A stretch of DNA of 64,000 nt, taken from contig JAUKTV010000009.1 in the NCBI GenBank assembly GCA_030549205.1, positions 682,001 to 746,000 of the forward strand, given 5' to 3'. Position 1 is the stretch's first letter, and the number at the start of each line of letters is the position of its first letter. The notes below the pieces were generated by a model that saw only the letters and a program-made list of their open reading frames with translations, was not told the origin of the DNA and made no database searches. The position numbers and the translations under genes were made by a program. Source of the stretch: Apiosordaria backusii (lineage: Eukaryota > Ascomycota > Sordariomycetes > Sordariales > Lasiosphaeriaceae). Positions 12,360-24,388 of this stretch are shown here, piece after piece.

Positions 12360-13851
12360 ATGTCTGAATCCGCCACCTACTCGGTCCCCTTCTGGATCAA
12401 CGGCGAGGAGTACCACGCACAGAAGCAGTACGATGTCATCTCGCCCGTGACCGGCAAGGCCATCCACCGGTCCGGCGCCGCCTCTGATGCCGACGTCAAG
12501 AAGGCCGTCGAAGCCGCCGACAAGGCTTTCAAGACATGGAAGAAGACCCTCCCCAAGGAGCGCCGGGATGTCTTCATGAAGGCTGCTGAGATCTTTGAGA
12601 GGAGGAAGGAGGAGCTCGGGGAGTACATGATGCAGGAGACGGGCGCCCCTCGCCAGTGGGCCGACTTCAACTTGGGCGTCGCGAAGGACTTCTGCCTTGA
12701 TATCAGCGGTCGGATCCGCACCTTGGAGGGCACCATCCCCACCACCGCCGACCGCGAGACCGGCGCCATGATCATCAAGGAGCCCTTTGGTGTCATCCTC
12801 GCCATTGCCCCGTGGTATGTTCTCTTGTAACAATATCTTATCAAACCAAAGATACTAACCATGGTCAAGGAACGCCCCCTACATCCTCGGCATCCGCTCC
12901 ATCTTGTTCCCCATCGCCGCCGGCAACACAGCCATCCTCAAAGGCAGCGAAGCCTGCCCCCGCACCATGTGGGGTCTCTGCTCCGTCCTCCACGAGGCCG
13001 GCCTCCCCGCCGGCGTCCTCAACATGCTCGTCCACTCCCCCGCCGACGCGCCCCGCATCACGGCCAACCTCATCGCCGAGCCCGCCGTGAAAAAGATCAA
13101 CTTCACCGGCTCCACCGGGGTAGGCCGCATCATCGGCCGCCTGGCGGGCGAGAACCTCAAGCCTGTCCTCCTCGAGCTCGGCGGCAAGGCCCCCGCCATC
13201 GTCTGGGAGGACGCCGACCTCGACAACGCCGCCTTTCAGTGCGCCCTCGGCGCGTTCCTCAACTCTGGGCAAATCTGCATGTCCACCGAGCGCATCCTCG
13301 TGCACAAGAACATCAAGCCGCAGTTTGAGAAGAAATTCGTTGCTGCCATTGACCAGATTTTCGGCTCTGCCCCCGACGCACCTATTCTGATCAACGCAGC
13401 GGCCGTGACCAAAAACAAGGCCCTGATCGCGGATGCCCTAGCCAAGGGCGGCAAGTTGCTCTATGGCAACCCTGATGCGACCGAGTCCTCCCCTACGCGG
13501 ATGAAGCCGGTGGTGATCAACAATGCCACCCCGGAAATGGAGATGTACCAGACCGAGTCGTTTGGCCCGAGTGTCGCGCTGTATGAAATCGAGACGGAGG
13601 AGGAGGCGCTGAGGATCGCGAATGATACCGAGTATGGGCTTTCCTCTGCGGTGTTTACCGAGGACCTGAGGAGGGGGTTGAGGTTCGCAAAGGAGATTGA
13701 GACGGGGGCGGTGCATATCAATTCCATGACTGTGCATGACGAGAGCGCGCTGCCGCATGGGGGGGCCAAGGCTAGTGGGTATGGGAGGTTTAATACTGCT
13801 ACTGGGATGGGGGAGTGGGTGAGGACTAAGACTGTTACTTATAAGTTCTGA
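12360..13851 (+). CDS. NAD(P)-dependent aldehyde dehydrogenase (salicylaldehyde/vanillin dehydrogenase-like)
   Basis: Exons 12360-12814 and 12870-13851 encode 478 residues, the usual length for the family. The intron has a GTATGT donor, a CTAAC branch and an AAG acceptor and splits the Trp codon in APWNAPYILG. The protein oxidises aldehydes to acids using NAD(P). Visible hallmarks are the Rossmann-fold motif FTGSTGVGRIIG, general base Glu254 in LLELGGKAP, catalytic Cys288 in NSGQICMSTER, and the terminal HGGAKASGYGRF. The NSGQICMSTER context resembles the fungal salicylaldehyde/aromatic aldehyde dehydrogenase subgroup, but the substrate is inference. No targeting peptide is visible, so it is probably cytosolic. 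Wobble positions are C-rich up to about 13300 and G/T-rich after about 13560. Confidence 0.93.
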
Positions 13852-14722
13852 GTTTGGATGTTGAGGTGAGGGGAGGGAACAAGGGGCAGGCAAATGTATA
13901 TATGAAGTTTTGAAATAGATATTATTGAGAAAGTTGAAAGGGTTGTGTGTTTGATGTCGTGTCAAGTTCAGTGACTGGTTGCGCAAACTGCCTGTTTTGA
14001 TGAGGTGAACACTTGATAACATACACAAGTTGCAGCAAATGAATTGAGATCATGAGACGACATCACGAATCTTTTCCTCGGGATGATGATGAGCACCGGA
14101 CCAGATGTGCCCAAGTCAATCCGGATCTTCTCTGTGAACACTTCTTCGAGCGATTTGACGCTCGCTCGAAGTTGGTATCAAAAATGAGGGAGGGATATTC
14201 TCATATGGTGTATCGCGTGATGAACAGACAGTCGGAGAGATCGTTTGCTTCTTGTGAGGAAGAACTTGGCAAAGGGTCATGCTGGGCGTGCCAAACCATC
14301 TCGAAGTCACCATATCAAGCTCAACCAACTTCTTGTTGTTTGTAACTGAAATAATTACGCCTCCTCTTCAGCAAAAATAATTACAAGCTTGCAAAGCCAA
14401 AAACCCCCACAAAATAATCCAAGACTAACAAAATATATCCATCCATCCACCAGGGGTGGAGGTAAGTAAAAAGAGAGGGGGTATAACCTTCCGATCCAAT
14501 AACAAAAGAAAAGAATGATGATGCTGTGTCCCTTCTTGTGAAGCCTGTCTCATCCCTTACCCCTTGGTAAAACTCCATTTTCCAAAAAAAGACCAAAGAT
14601 AAAAAACGCCGCGAATATATGCCCTGCCCTTTCCCATAATAAACACAAGAAAAAAAGACATAATAGAAGAGAAAGACCACCCCCACCTCTTTTGCGCGTT
14701 CAAAGACTGTATCAACCACCTC
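13852..14722. other. Intergenic, tail to tail
   Basis: About 0.9 kb between the 3' ends of the dehydrogenase and the membrane-protein gene. The sequence is AT-rich with A runs and no frame I can support. It presumably holds both polyadenylation regions. Confidence 0.5.
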
Positions 14723-16039
14723 TCACCTCCCCAACCCACCATACCCACCCCCGCCATTACCCCCTCCGTATTCATACCGGTCATTGTTTCCACCACTAAT
14801 ATACCCATCCCCTCTCACCACCCCACCTAAATCCGCACTATCCAGCATCTGAGTAAAAGTAGTCATATCCGTATACCGCCTACTATCCCCCGCTCTAGTC
14901 TGCGGTGTCTGATCCGGCGTGATGTTACTCGGATCCGCAAAGATATTAATACTAACACTACTCGGCTCCCTTCCCCTCTGTGGCGGAGTCTGCGGCATCA
15001 GTCCCGTATACGCCGGGTTGCCGTCGTCACTAAACGGCATGTCGGGCATGTCGATGTATTTCCTCTGCCCATTTTGTTGGTACCCTTGCTGCGGGGAGCT
15101 ATCTGCGATATTGGCGTAGTAATCACCTATCCCGCCGTAGGCTACGCTGGACATTCTTGGGTTTTTATCGTTATTCTGCTGAGGTGGGGAGGCCACGATT
15201 TGGTTGTTGTCGTATGAAAGCACCGAGTTCCTCTGCATGTCTAATGCGTTGTTGTTCAACAGTTGAGGTGGGGGAAGTCTCGCGCCAAAGTCGGTGCGGA
15301 GGGCGGGTTTATCGTCGTGGAGGATGGGCGCGGATATGATATTCCCGAATGACGAGGTCGACCGGGAGAGTTTGAGTGGAGAGTTCGAAGACGAAGCTGT
15401 CTGAGAAGCCTTTCTCTTGCGGATAAAGATGAAGGCTAGGATTCCAGCAATGATCAATACCACTGCTCCGGCTGCGGCGCCACCTGCGATTCCTGCTATG
15501 GGAGGCCCGGTAGACTTCGGGACGGCGGAGGCGGTCAAGGTTGTTGATGGGGCTGCTGTGGTCGATGGCCTGCTGGTGGGGGTGGAAGAAGGACGGGAAG
15601 ATGGTGTACTTGATTGTGAAGGGGCGGCGCTCTGGTTGCTGTTCATGACACACTCGCCATTAACGCATGAGTATCCAAATGGACAGCAATCAGAGCCGCA
15701 TTTTGGTAGGGAGCCACCGAGGGCAGTGGTCTTGATGACCGAGTCGGGAGCTTTTTCGGCATCTTGCAGCTCGATATTACAATCGATGGGTCGGAGCTTT
15801 TGGCAGGTCGAAGTGCTCGGGCAGCAGACCACCGTGGTGTTTCCGGCGAGGACGATGCATTTGTCGCCTGCTGGACAGCAAAAGGAGCTGGGGACGTTCG
15901 CGTTGCCGCATGCTGAGAAGTTTGGGGCGGCGCATGTATCTTCTTGCCTCGCGAATATCTCGTGTGTAGGGATCGCCGACGCTGTTGCCAATATCACTGC
16001 GAGCGCGGCGGCTCGGAGCGCTGTCCGTCCCCTGGCCAT
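14723..16039 (-). CDS. Cysteine-rich single-pass membrane protein, cell-surface sensor-like
   Basis: A single exon encodes 438 residues. I chose the ATG at 16039 because it opens directly into a signal peptide (MARGRTALRAAALAVILATA). The upstream extension lacks such a signal and is probably leader. The ectodomain (about 25-135) carries 14 cysteines, including three CC pairs (54-55, 72-73, 118-119), in a repeated CCP pattern (FCCPAG, VCCPST, DCCPFG). A Ser/Thr/Pro stalk (136-178), probably O-mannosylated, leads to one transmembrane helix (about 184-206) followed by RKRK. The cytoplasmic tail (about 230 residues) is low-complexity and Gly-rich at the end. The layout resembles fungal wall-stress sensors of the Mid2/WSC type, but the cysteine module is not a WSC domain I can confirm. 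Function is unknown. Confidence 0.8.
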   Translation of the reverse strand: MARGRTALRAAALAVILATASAIPTHEIFARQEDTCAAPNFSACGNANVPSSFCCPAGDKCIVLAGNTTVVCCPSTSTCQKLRPIDCNIELQDAEKAPDSVIKTTALGGSLPKCGSDCCPFGYSCVNGECVMNSNQSAAPSQSSTPSSRPSSTPTSRPSTTAAPSTTLTASAVPKSTGPPIAGIAGGAAAGAVVLIIAGILAFIFIRKRKASQTASSSNSPLKLSRSTSSFGNIISAPILHDDKPALRTDFGARLPPPQLLNNNALDMQRNSVLSYDNNQIVASPPQQNNDKNPRMSSVAYGGIGDYYANIADSSPQQGYQQNGQRKYIDMPDMPFSDDGNPAYTGLMPQTPPQRGREPSSVSINIFADPSNITPDQTPQTRAGDSRRYTDMTTFTQMLDSADLGGVVRGDGYISGGNNDRYEYGGGNGGGGYGGLGR

Positions 16040-18612
16040 CTTGGAGAAGAGATCTTTCCTGTCCCTGATGAACTCTTTCTGGGGAGGCGTAAGTAACGCC
16101 TCGGGTATGAGTTGTGTCCTATATGTATCCCCGCACTGGCAAGCTCGCACAATGTTCACTGAAACAGCGGGATGTGGTTTTCGCTTCGGTTTGGCTCGGG
16201 TAGCAGAGGATAAAGAGAACATAAGATGACTTGTGGAGAAGTATCAAAAGTCGGTAACCAAATCTTTTGGTGTTGATGATGATGAGCGGCGATAACAAGC
16301 CGCGAGGAGCAACAAGACTCGGACACGCAACACGGTCAGTGATTTGCGCAGGGGCAAACCTGACTGGTGGTGAGGAAGAGGAAAGAGAGGAAAAAAGGGT
16401 CACAGGCCAAGGTGCGAGACGCGAACTTGAGTGTATATCGAAAGCAAGAAGAGATGAAAATCCCCCACTGGCAACCCGCACTTGCGGCCACCATGAGTGG
16501 GATTCGGCAATCATGACAGATGATGAGATGACGCATCTCGCCCTTCACCGACAAGACAGATGGCTATTCTTGCACAGAAACTAGACGCAGGGTCAGGTTA
16601 GCAGGTCGGGTAGAAGCCGTCCTGTCCAACGGACCTTGCTGCGGTGGATTCTTTGCGGGCGGCATATCGAGGTAATGGCTGGTCGGCGATGGTCTCTCGG
16701 GACCCATGGGAGAATATTCTGGGCGATGTTGAACTGTGGGCGGTTGAGAGGTCGCTGTTGAAGCGCCGATGACCTCCTGGGGTGACCAGATGACCCTGGG
16801 CCAGAATGAGTGGTGGTGAGCGTTCTCTTTCACCGTTGGCAAGCCCCTTTGGGCAACTGGGCGTCTGGAGAGAAGTCGTGACAGGCCACGGCCGGGCACC
16901 TGATTGGACCGTCCAACCAAATGTGCTATTTTGGGTGCACAAATGCTCCGCACAAAATCGTTGGCAGCGCACGGTCCAGGTGTCCACACCACAGCCTTGT
17001 TTTAACGCCGGCACTTGAACAACACAACCACCACCGCTGAAGAAAAGGCCCGTCATCGCCAACCCGCATACCCGTCAAGCGCGCTTCCGATCATAAAGAG
17101 GCCTCATTTTCCCTCCCTCTACTTAACTAGCCTTTCCCCATCTGTCCTGCATCATACGTGTTCATCGGGGCTTAGAGCCTTGGTTGCGAAGCTGGGCGGG
17201 TATCTTCACATCTTGCGGCCGCCCTGTGTCAATGCGATGGCACACGTTACAGCTCAAGTCAAGATGCGGCACCGTCCGATATCCACCTCATACTCAGTGA
17301 CTCAGCTCAGTTTACCGCCATGAAATCACCGAGCCCGGTTTTCTCCATCTTGGCAGTAACTTGTCAAATGTGTAAACCTTTCCCATTGTCGGCAGTCTCG
17401 TATGTGTAGAATGCAAGGCAGGCCTCAGATCGGGCCACCTACCATGTCACACCCGGCCTCCTACCGAACCCGGACCCGAAAAAATGGCAAGCCCAACTTG
17501 TTTCGCACCAGAAAGCGAAACAGCCCTTGCCCTTTGTGGCCCTTGACCAACTGTCTGCACTGATACAGAAGGCAAACTTATATAATCTCATTGTTCTTCA
17601 TATGTGTTCAAAAGTGGCAGATTCAGTCAGCTGGGATTGAGTTTGAGTTGCGTTGTAAGGCTTTGTACACTTTGTTGATGATACACAGCCACTTGTCAGA
17701 ACAATAAGATATGAGATGGTGGGTGATATGTAGCCAACAAGACATTGTATTGCAGTCTCCAACACAATGAGAATGTGATGCGTCAATCATCACGAACTGA
17801 AACCTGTCTTGATTCAACGCACCAGTGACAACAATGGGAGTATCACACTGAGCAACGACGATTAACCCAACACCAGTCACATGATAGCAAAGTATCCAAA
17901 GCAGTTTCAATTTCAAGACTTTTCATTCTTCATTATCCACTGAACTAACTAGCCATCCTTCCTCCGAACCCCAATCATAATCCAATCCAAACCAGCCCAA
18001 CCCATCAAATACGAGTAATCATCAATCCATAAAAACAAACGAGCGTTGCCACAGAACATGTCGCCACATCCATCCGGCTTTCTTTCAAGGTCTCTCAATC
18101 TAAAAAAGTAAGGAAGCTTTAACTTGTTTCCACCAAAACAAAAACAAAAAACCCGAATCCAAAAAAACCAAACAAGTTAAAGCCGAGGCAAAAGAGGGGA
18201 GGATAAAGAGACCCGAAAGTAGGTAACCTATATAAAAAGAAAAAAAAACATCGCCAAAAGATCCGTAATTCATATGCCCCAATTTATGCATACCTAATGA
18301 TATCATCCAAAAGAAAAGAAGGGTGTTTGTTGAAGGGTAAAAAAACTGAAAGACCAACTCAACCAAAGCCATAAAAACAAGAACAGACAGACTGTAGGTA
18401 TCATCGCCAAGAGGTAAAGTGAAATGGAAGAATAGAGTGAAGTGAAGTAAAGAAGAGGGGTATAAGGGGGGTATAGAATATCTCGTGTGAAATCCAAATC
18501 CAAATCCAAATCCAAATCCAAACAAAAACAAGAGCGGAGCGATAGTAAAGAAAAACACCAACCCTTCCCCAGTCTGAGTCTGGAGCCATCGCCAACAAGA
18601 ACATGACCCTAT
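16040..18612. other. Intergenic region between the membrane-protein promoter and the SAM-PH gene 3' end
   Basis: About 2.6 kb without a supportable gene. The left part is the likely promoter of the membrane-protein gene. The right part (about 17900-18600) is A-rich on the + strand and holds a hexanucleotide repeat. Open frames at 16564-17062 and 18100-18604 are compositional, and the latter are produced by the repeat. Confidence 0.5.
18490..18522 (+). repeat. (AAATCC)5 hexanucleotide microsatellite
   Basis: Five tandem AAATCC units followed by an A-rich stretch, in the 3' flank of the SAM-PH gene. It generates periodic FGFG, DLDL and WIWI frames on the opposite strand, none of which is likely to be a protein. 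Confidence 0.92.
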
Positions 18613-21344
18613 TCAGATCATATTCCCATTAACCACAACCTCAAACCCCTCCCCCTTCTGCTTCAACGCCTTAGCCAGCATCAACTCCCTCATCCAATCA
18701 ATCCTCTCATCCCTCCCCTTCACCGCAAAATGATGCGTCTTCCCCGTCCCATTCACTGCGCCCTCCAACCCCCCCTTCTCCTCACCTCCCTTTTCCGCTG
18801 CACCACCAGTCGGCATAGCACTCTCCCTCTTCTTCAACAACCTCACCCCCCCTTCTGATCCTGCGGAATCAACTGAAAGCTAAAAGCCGCCACATCCCCC
18901 CTCTTCGCCAGCTCATCACTCCCCCGGCGTATATGCATCGCCTTGAAAGCCGCATTCAACTTACTACTCTGCATCGAACTACAAGCAATAGCATAGTCAT
19001 CAATATCAATATACTCCAGCGTCTTCTTCTCTCTTTGGTCTTTATGCATCGTCAATCTCGTCCCCTGCAGCTTAAAGAAGTGCTCGTGCCACTCGTGCCG
19101 GAGCATCTTTGTCTTGCGTTTCTTCATCAGACCCTGATAAGAGATGGCTTGCCCGCCCGTCATGTCTTCTGTTGGCTTGTCGCTGACGGGAGAAAGACGG
19201 CCGTTGATATTCACCCCCTTGACCCCTGATGGGGGAGTGGGTTGGGAGCCAGAACCCGGCAAGGGCGGGATGGCCTTTTCGAGAGTGGGGCGGTCGATTT
19301 GAGTCCAGGGGTACTGCGCTCTGGGAGGAGCGTGGAGAGGTCTGGGGCCGACGCGCTGGGAGAAGGACCTGTTGAGTGCGCTGGGTTGGTTGTTGAGGGG
19401 TTGTGTCAGGGGAGACACAATAGAGTTCTCATCCAAGGCCGGCATCACGGGAAAAGAGGGGCGGCGGATGGTGTTCCTCGACATGGACCTAGGCGCAGGG
19501 TTATGGCGGTAGTTCATGTCGGGCGGGACAGACTGAGAAAAGTCGCGGGAGACCATGGGGAGGGAGGTGATCGTCACTGGGACGTCCATCTCCGAAAAGG
19601 GGGTTCCGAAGCGGTAGGGGGCCGCGCCGGTGGGGGTCGGGGTGGCCTCATCGGAGGAGGGGGAGAGTTCACGGAAGGATGGGATGACTTGGGAGATGGG
19701 ACGAGCGGAGCGGGCGCGGGCGGATTGAGGGTCAGCCTTGGCTTGAATGGCTGGCTGGGTTGGGATAGAGAGCTTGGGAAGACCTCGGAGGCCGGTGTGA
19801 GGTTGTGGGGTGGTGTGGTTGCTGCCGTAGACTGGAGAGTTGGTCGCAGGTGAGATCTCGAATGGTGGTGTTGGGGGGACCTCGCTGCTGGTAGAGTGTT
19901 GATGTTGGAAGTCGAGGAAATGTCGGACGTTGTCTTGAGCATCTCTGGTCTCAACATTGCGAAGAGCAGCCTCTTGGAGGTATTGCATAGTAGTGAACGC
20001 CCCAGGTCCCATAACATCTGAAGAAGCCACCACTGAAGGCACGACGTCGGAAACTGGGCGGAAATCGTCCTCTTCAGGCGCAAGCAGACCAGTTGTGGCC
20101 GTGACTTTCCCGAGGTCTCCAGCAAGCATAATGACGCCCTTATCATCAATAAACGGGTGGTCCTTCTGGAAAGCCTCCATCAGGCGCTTGTGCCGTTTGA
20201 ACTTGGAGCAGTTCTCGCCTTTGGAACAATGGTGAGGTTTTGGCAGCACCTGTTCGATGCCCACGATAGACACCGACTCCAGAGGAGAGATGACATCGTT
20301 GATCTTGAGTCTTGGTTTCCGCTTATCCTTTGTCGCGCCACTCTCTTTCCTTTTGAGTTCCCTCCTGACCTGCTTGTCTGGCTCATCCTCGATCGGCGTC
20401 TCTGGCATGGGCTCTGGCTTCTGCATGTTCCTCATGCTGTGAATCTCCTCCCAGATCAACGTCCGTACTCCAAAAGATGAAATTCCAAGCTCCTTCAGGT
20501 CCTCAAACTTCAGTGTGATCAAGATAGCTCCCGTGATATCATTCTCCACAAACTTTTCAGCAGCTGGAAGCTCAACACCGGCATTCAGCATCCTCTGTGC
20601 AACCATTTCCGGTGACCACATATGAAGAGCAGAAGTGTCGAGTTCCTCATCAGTAAATTCGAACGGACCCACGGTGTTGCGCCTCTTCTTTGGCAGAGTA
20701 GTAAGGTGAACATCGTGAAGCTGGTAGTCCATCAATTGTGGCTTCTTGGGCGTGACAGGTGAGAGCGAAAGCGCATGTTGCAGCTCGATAGATTGCGCCG
20801 AGGACATGGAACTCCGGAACAAGTGAGGACCTCTTGGGCCCTCGACTGGCTGCTGCTTCGTCTCATATGTATCAAAGGCGAACGGTCGTTGCCGCAGGGA
20901 CCTTGGTGTTTGGACCTCGTCGTATGTGGAGAGTGTGGTAAAGCTGTGTTGGCCGGACTGTTTGTTGTCGTTAGCAACTGCCCCTGAGCAACACAACAAG
21001 GCTCCAAAATCAGGGGGTAATCAACGCACCGAGCCACCAATGCTGGCACGAGGCGAGCATTCGCCATCCTCAATCCCTTCCAAATCCCCAAATTCACTGT
21101 AGACCTCGTCATCGTCATCGTCGTGTTCGTGGTCCATCTCAGGTTCTGATTCCATAAACTCGGTGTAGACCGAGTTTGGCCTGTCGTTGAAAGCCGGCGT
21201 TGTGAATACTGGACCCCTTGCCCTCCCCTTTTCCCTCATTTCCATCTGTGGTTGCTCTCGTGGAGCGAAGCGTACTTGCGCCTATGCAATTGTTAGTCGT
21301 TGCGATCCAATTGCCTCTGTCCGACAGCTATTCATGCCTACCAT
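18613..21344 (-). CDS. SAM and PH domain protein (Boi/Pob1-like polarity scaffold; frame break at a G7 run)
   Basis: Exon 1 is just the start codon (21344-21342). Exon 2 is 21281-21030 and exon 3 is 20957-18613. The introns are GTAGGC/TAG (60 bases, branch CTAAC) and GTGCGT/CAG (72 bases, branch GCTAAC). The SAM domain lies near residues 197-261 (MWSPEMVAQRMLNAGV through FGVRTLIWEEIH), and the PH domain starts near 690 (YQGLMKKRKTKMLRHEWHEHFFKL). The predicted coding length is about 866 residues. The PH domain is interrupted: after FQLIPQDQKGG the frame hits TGA at 18845, while the expected last PH helix (DERIDWMRELMLAKALKQ) continues in the next frame to 18613. One more G in the G7 run at 18846-18852 would join them. 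Yeast Boi1/2 and fission yeast Pob1 combine SH3, SAM and PH for polarised growth; I see no SH3 domain here. A role at the hyphal tip membrane is inference. Confidence 0.85.
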
Positions 21345-24300
21345 TGTGTGTGTAGGTTGTATATCTCGGTGTAACAGTGAGATCGGTGTGTATAATTTGT
21401 TTGTTAGTGCCGTTGCCGGCAGTCTTTGTCTACCAAGAAGAAAGAAAGGTTTTTAAGACAGAGTGCGTCGAACTAGACGCTGTCATCAAGATGCTGGACA
21501 GTGAGGATTCGACCAGGTTCGCATGCCGACTCGGTCACTGCTTGAAGCCAAAACCGGGAGAAAGGGGACAGAAGGTGGGACGGTGTGGCGGGCGGCTACA
21601 GTAGGTTATGTACCACGGTATGGCAAGCCGCGATGTCGGGGTCACTGCGGCAGAGCACCGGCCTGTATGTGCTATATGTGCAAGCGCTCGGATGGGAGGT
21701 AACGGTGCGGTGCAGTGCAAGGCCGGTCACAATGTGATCGGTGATGCTCACTGAAGGAACAGCGAGATAGACTGGGGGCCCCTGGGAGGAGATGTCACCG
21801 TGGGGTTTGAGGGCAATATGTGTGTGCCGTGTGCAGCACGGTGTGATAGTGCTTGCTGTTGGGGGCAGAAAGCAGAAGCATGGAATAATTGCACGATGGG
21901 ACGGAGGAAGGGGTGTCTATTCGGACAGATTACCATGAGAAAAGAAACTAGACCCGTCCGGCACTCGCAGAGACACGCATAAACCACCCAGCAGCTCGCA
22001 GGAACACCCTCCAAGTTTTTTTCACCGGGTATAATTATAGCAGGGCAAGCGGTAAGGACGGCCGAAAGGCGAAGGCTGGTTGGGCAGCTCGGGGACATGT
22101 CGAGGGGATGGCCACATCTCTGCATGGACTGCATGGAAGTCACGAATGTGCAGACTCACGGTGAGAGGAGGGCTGGCTGTCGTTGTCATTGGTGAGAAAA
22201 TCCTGTGGTGCTTGAATGATACCGAGCAATGCAAGCATCCTATTGGCCCATCTGCACAAAATCGCTTCGAAATAGACGGCCTAAGCGCCCAGTGACAGGG
22301 CGCTAAGCCCTTTTTGTCCACCTATTCTGGTTGAGAGTGAGCCGATCCCATCTTGTCCCCCCTCCACCTCAACTCAACACTCCCAGTCCCTGGCAACCTG
22401 GCCCGCCGCTCCCCGACCTCCTTCTTCCCCGTGCGCCTTCACCTTGCCTCCGCTCATCAGGCCGAATTTTGCGGGAAAAGGTCCATCAAATCGGCCTCAG
22501 CGCGGCCGGTCATCAGATCCGGCCCTTGCTCTAGAAACCCGCTGGCATTCCAGATCCCTTCCACGAGGCCTCAGAGGGAGCCTGCCGATCTATTCCAGAG
22601 CAGATCAAACAGCCGGCCGCCGAAGCAAAGGGATTGTTACTGGACAATGTCTCGGTCTTGAAGGGCAGTCCCGCGGATGAGAGCTATCGCTTTGCTTTGC
22701 CGCAGGGGGTCAGCATGAGTGCCGTGCTTGTTGCACAGAGACAGCGGCCCCGCACGCTCGACGAGGGCACAGCACAGTCGCGGGGTCAACCAACAACCAA
22801 CAACCGGTTTTTCTCTGCTGTATTCGTGCCTCCGCCAGACTCTCTGATAATCGCTAATCCTTCAAGCAAAAATCTTCATATCCCTTGCTCCATCATGGCC
22901 CGTCCCGACACACTAACCGGAGGCCAATTGGGCTCACAATGGGTCTGGCAAGGGACTGCAAGTCAATTGGGCACAAAAGAGTCATCTGTGATCGGCATCA
23001 AGTCGCGGATTGCCCGTTGTAGTCACGGTGGAACGGTCCGCCTGACGAAAGCTTCTGGCCACTCCCGGCCGGAGCGGGGGCAACTCCCCACGCTCTCTTC
23101 TCTCTGCGCTCGGCCGTGGTTGTGGAAGCTGGCTTGCCTCGTTGGTCAGCTCCCTCTCTCTCTCCAACCCAGGTCAGGCCCCTTCGGATCCGATACCCCG
23201 CCTTGCTTTTCCTTCAGGTTCTTTCCCCCATGCCCATGAAACTCCCAGTCATACCCAATGAGTGGGGGATAAGACCCGGAGAACGTGACCTTGAACCAGC
23301 GCACATGAACACCAAAGGACCTGACCTGCGGGCCATTTTCTTTTGCCATGCTTTTGTGTAGCCAGCCCCTCACATGGCCAGGGCCATTCATACCCGAGAC
23401 TTGCTACGGTAAACCTCAACGGTGAAGCCCCATGATGTGGCTATCGGCATGAACAAGCCCTAAACGAGTGCTTTTTTGCTTTGTTGCGGTGAGGCCTTTC
23501 GCTCCCTCCCGAAATCTCTTTCCTATCCACCTCACTGTCTGCGTCATCGCCCTCAGCCATCCTCTCTATCCTTGCCACTGGGCCTCTTGTCATTCATTCA
23601 GCAAGGTCTACCCGAACCTTACCAGGTTCCCCGCGGCCGCCCATCGCCGCCAGCAGCGGTGAGATATCAAAAAAAAACCTGGAATACAAACACAACAGAG
23701 CAAGCGTAGATGCACGATCATATGATCCATCCACGTACACACCACATATCGGTTCACCCCTCTACAACTAGAGAGGGGTAACTCTTGCGTGCTTGCTAGA
23801 AAGCCCTGGTTTGTATGTATCTCTGACTCGATCCGATATCGAACAAGCCACTCGCATTCTCAACAAAGGCATAATGCCATTGTTATCCCAATTCGGCAAT
23901 TTAGTTAGCACTTACACATCTCTCTCCCACTTCCCACCATCCCACTCGCTACCGGGGTAGCCTCCGATATTTTCCTCGGTTTTGCAGAATCTCAACAAGT
24001 AGTAGCTAGGTTAAAATGGCAGGGCAGCGAAAGTGCTTGCAGACCGCAACTTTTTATCACCCTTGTCATGAAGCACACAAATGGAAAACTCGAAGCGAAA
24101 ATACAAGCCCTAAAGGCGCCTCCCCGAAGATGCTATCCTCGTGGTATGTATCATATCATTTCTTCGTGTGACCTCCGATCCAGTTCATTATCCCCCCACT
24201 TGCTGTACAACCCGACATTGGGACTTCAGTGGAACGGCCCCTCGTTCTTTCGCGTGATGAATAGTAGAGAATTTGTGAAGGAAAGAAACCATCCAACCTA

Positions 24301-24376
24301 TGGTTGCATGTGGACCTATGGGATTGCTCACCTGGTCAGGTTGTGATACCCTTCGGGTTCCTTACATTGGAATATC

Positions 24377-24388
24377 GTAGGTACCTAC
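24377..24388. repeat. Perfect 12-base palindrome GTAGGTACCTAC
   Basis: The palindrome is followed within 40 bases by a second GTAGGTACC and within the next 550 bases by several GGTA/TACC relatives (near 24669, 24690, 24773 and 24915). It could be a binding site or hairpin; function is unknown. Confidence 0.6.

Noticed and set aside
13758..13764. G7 run in the aldehyde dehydrogenase as another frame break
   Set aside because: The frame is continuous through it and reads the expected HGGAKASGYG motif, so this run is correct.
18100..18604. Minus-strand frames with FGFG, DLDL and WIWI runs
   Set aside because: Produced entirely by the AAATCC microsatellite.
22634..23239. 201-residue open frame in the gene desert
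   Set aside because: No domain, mixed composition and no orthologue I can recall; the frame looks like chance in GC-rich DNA.
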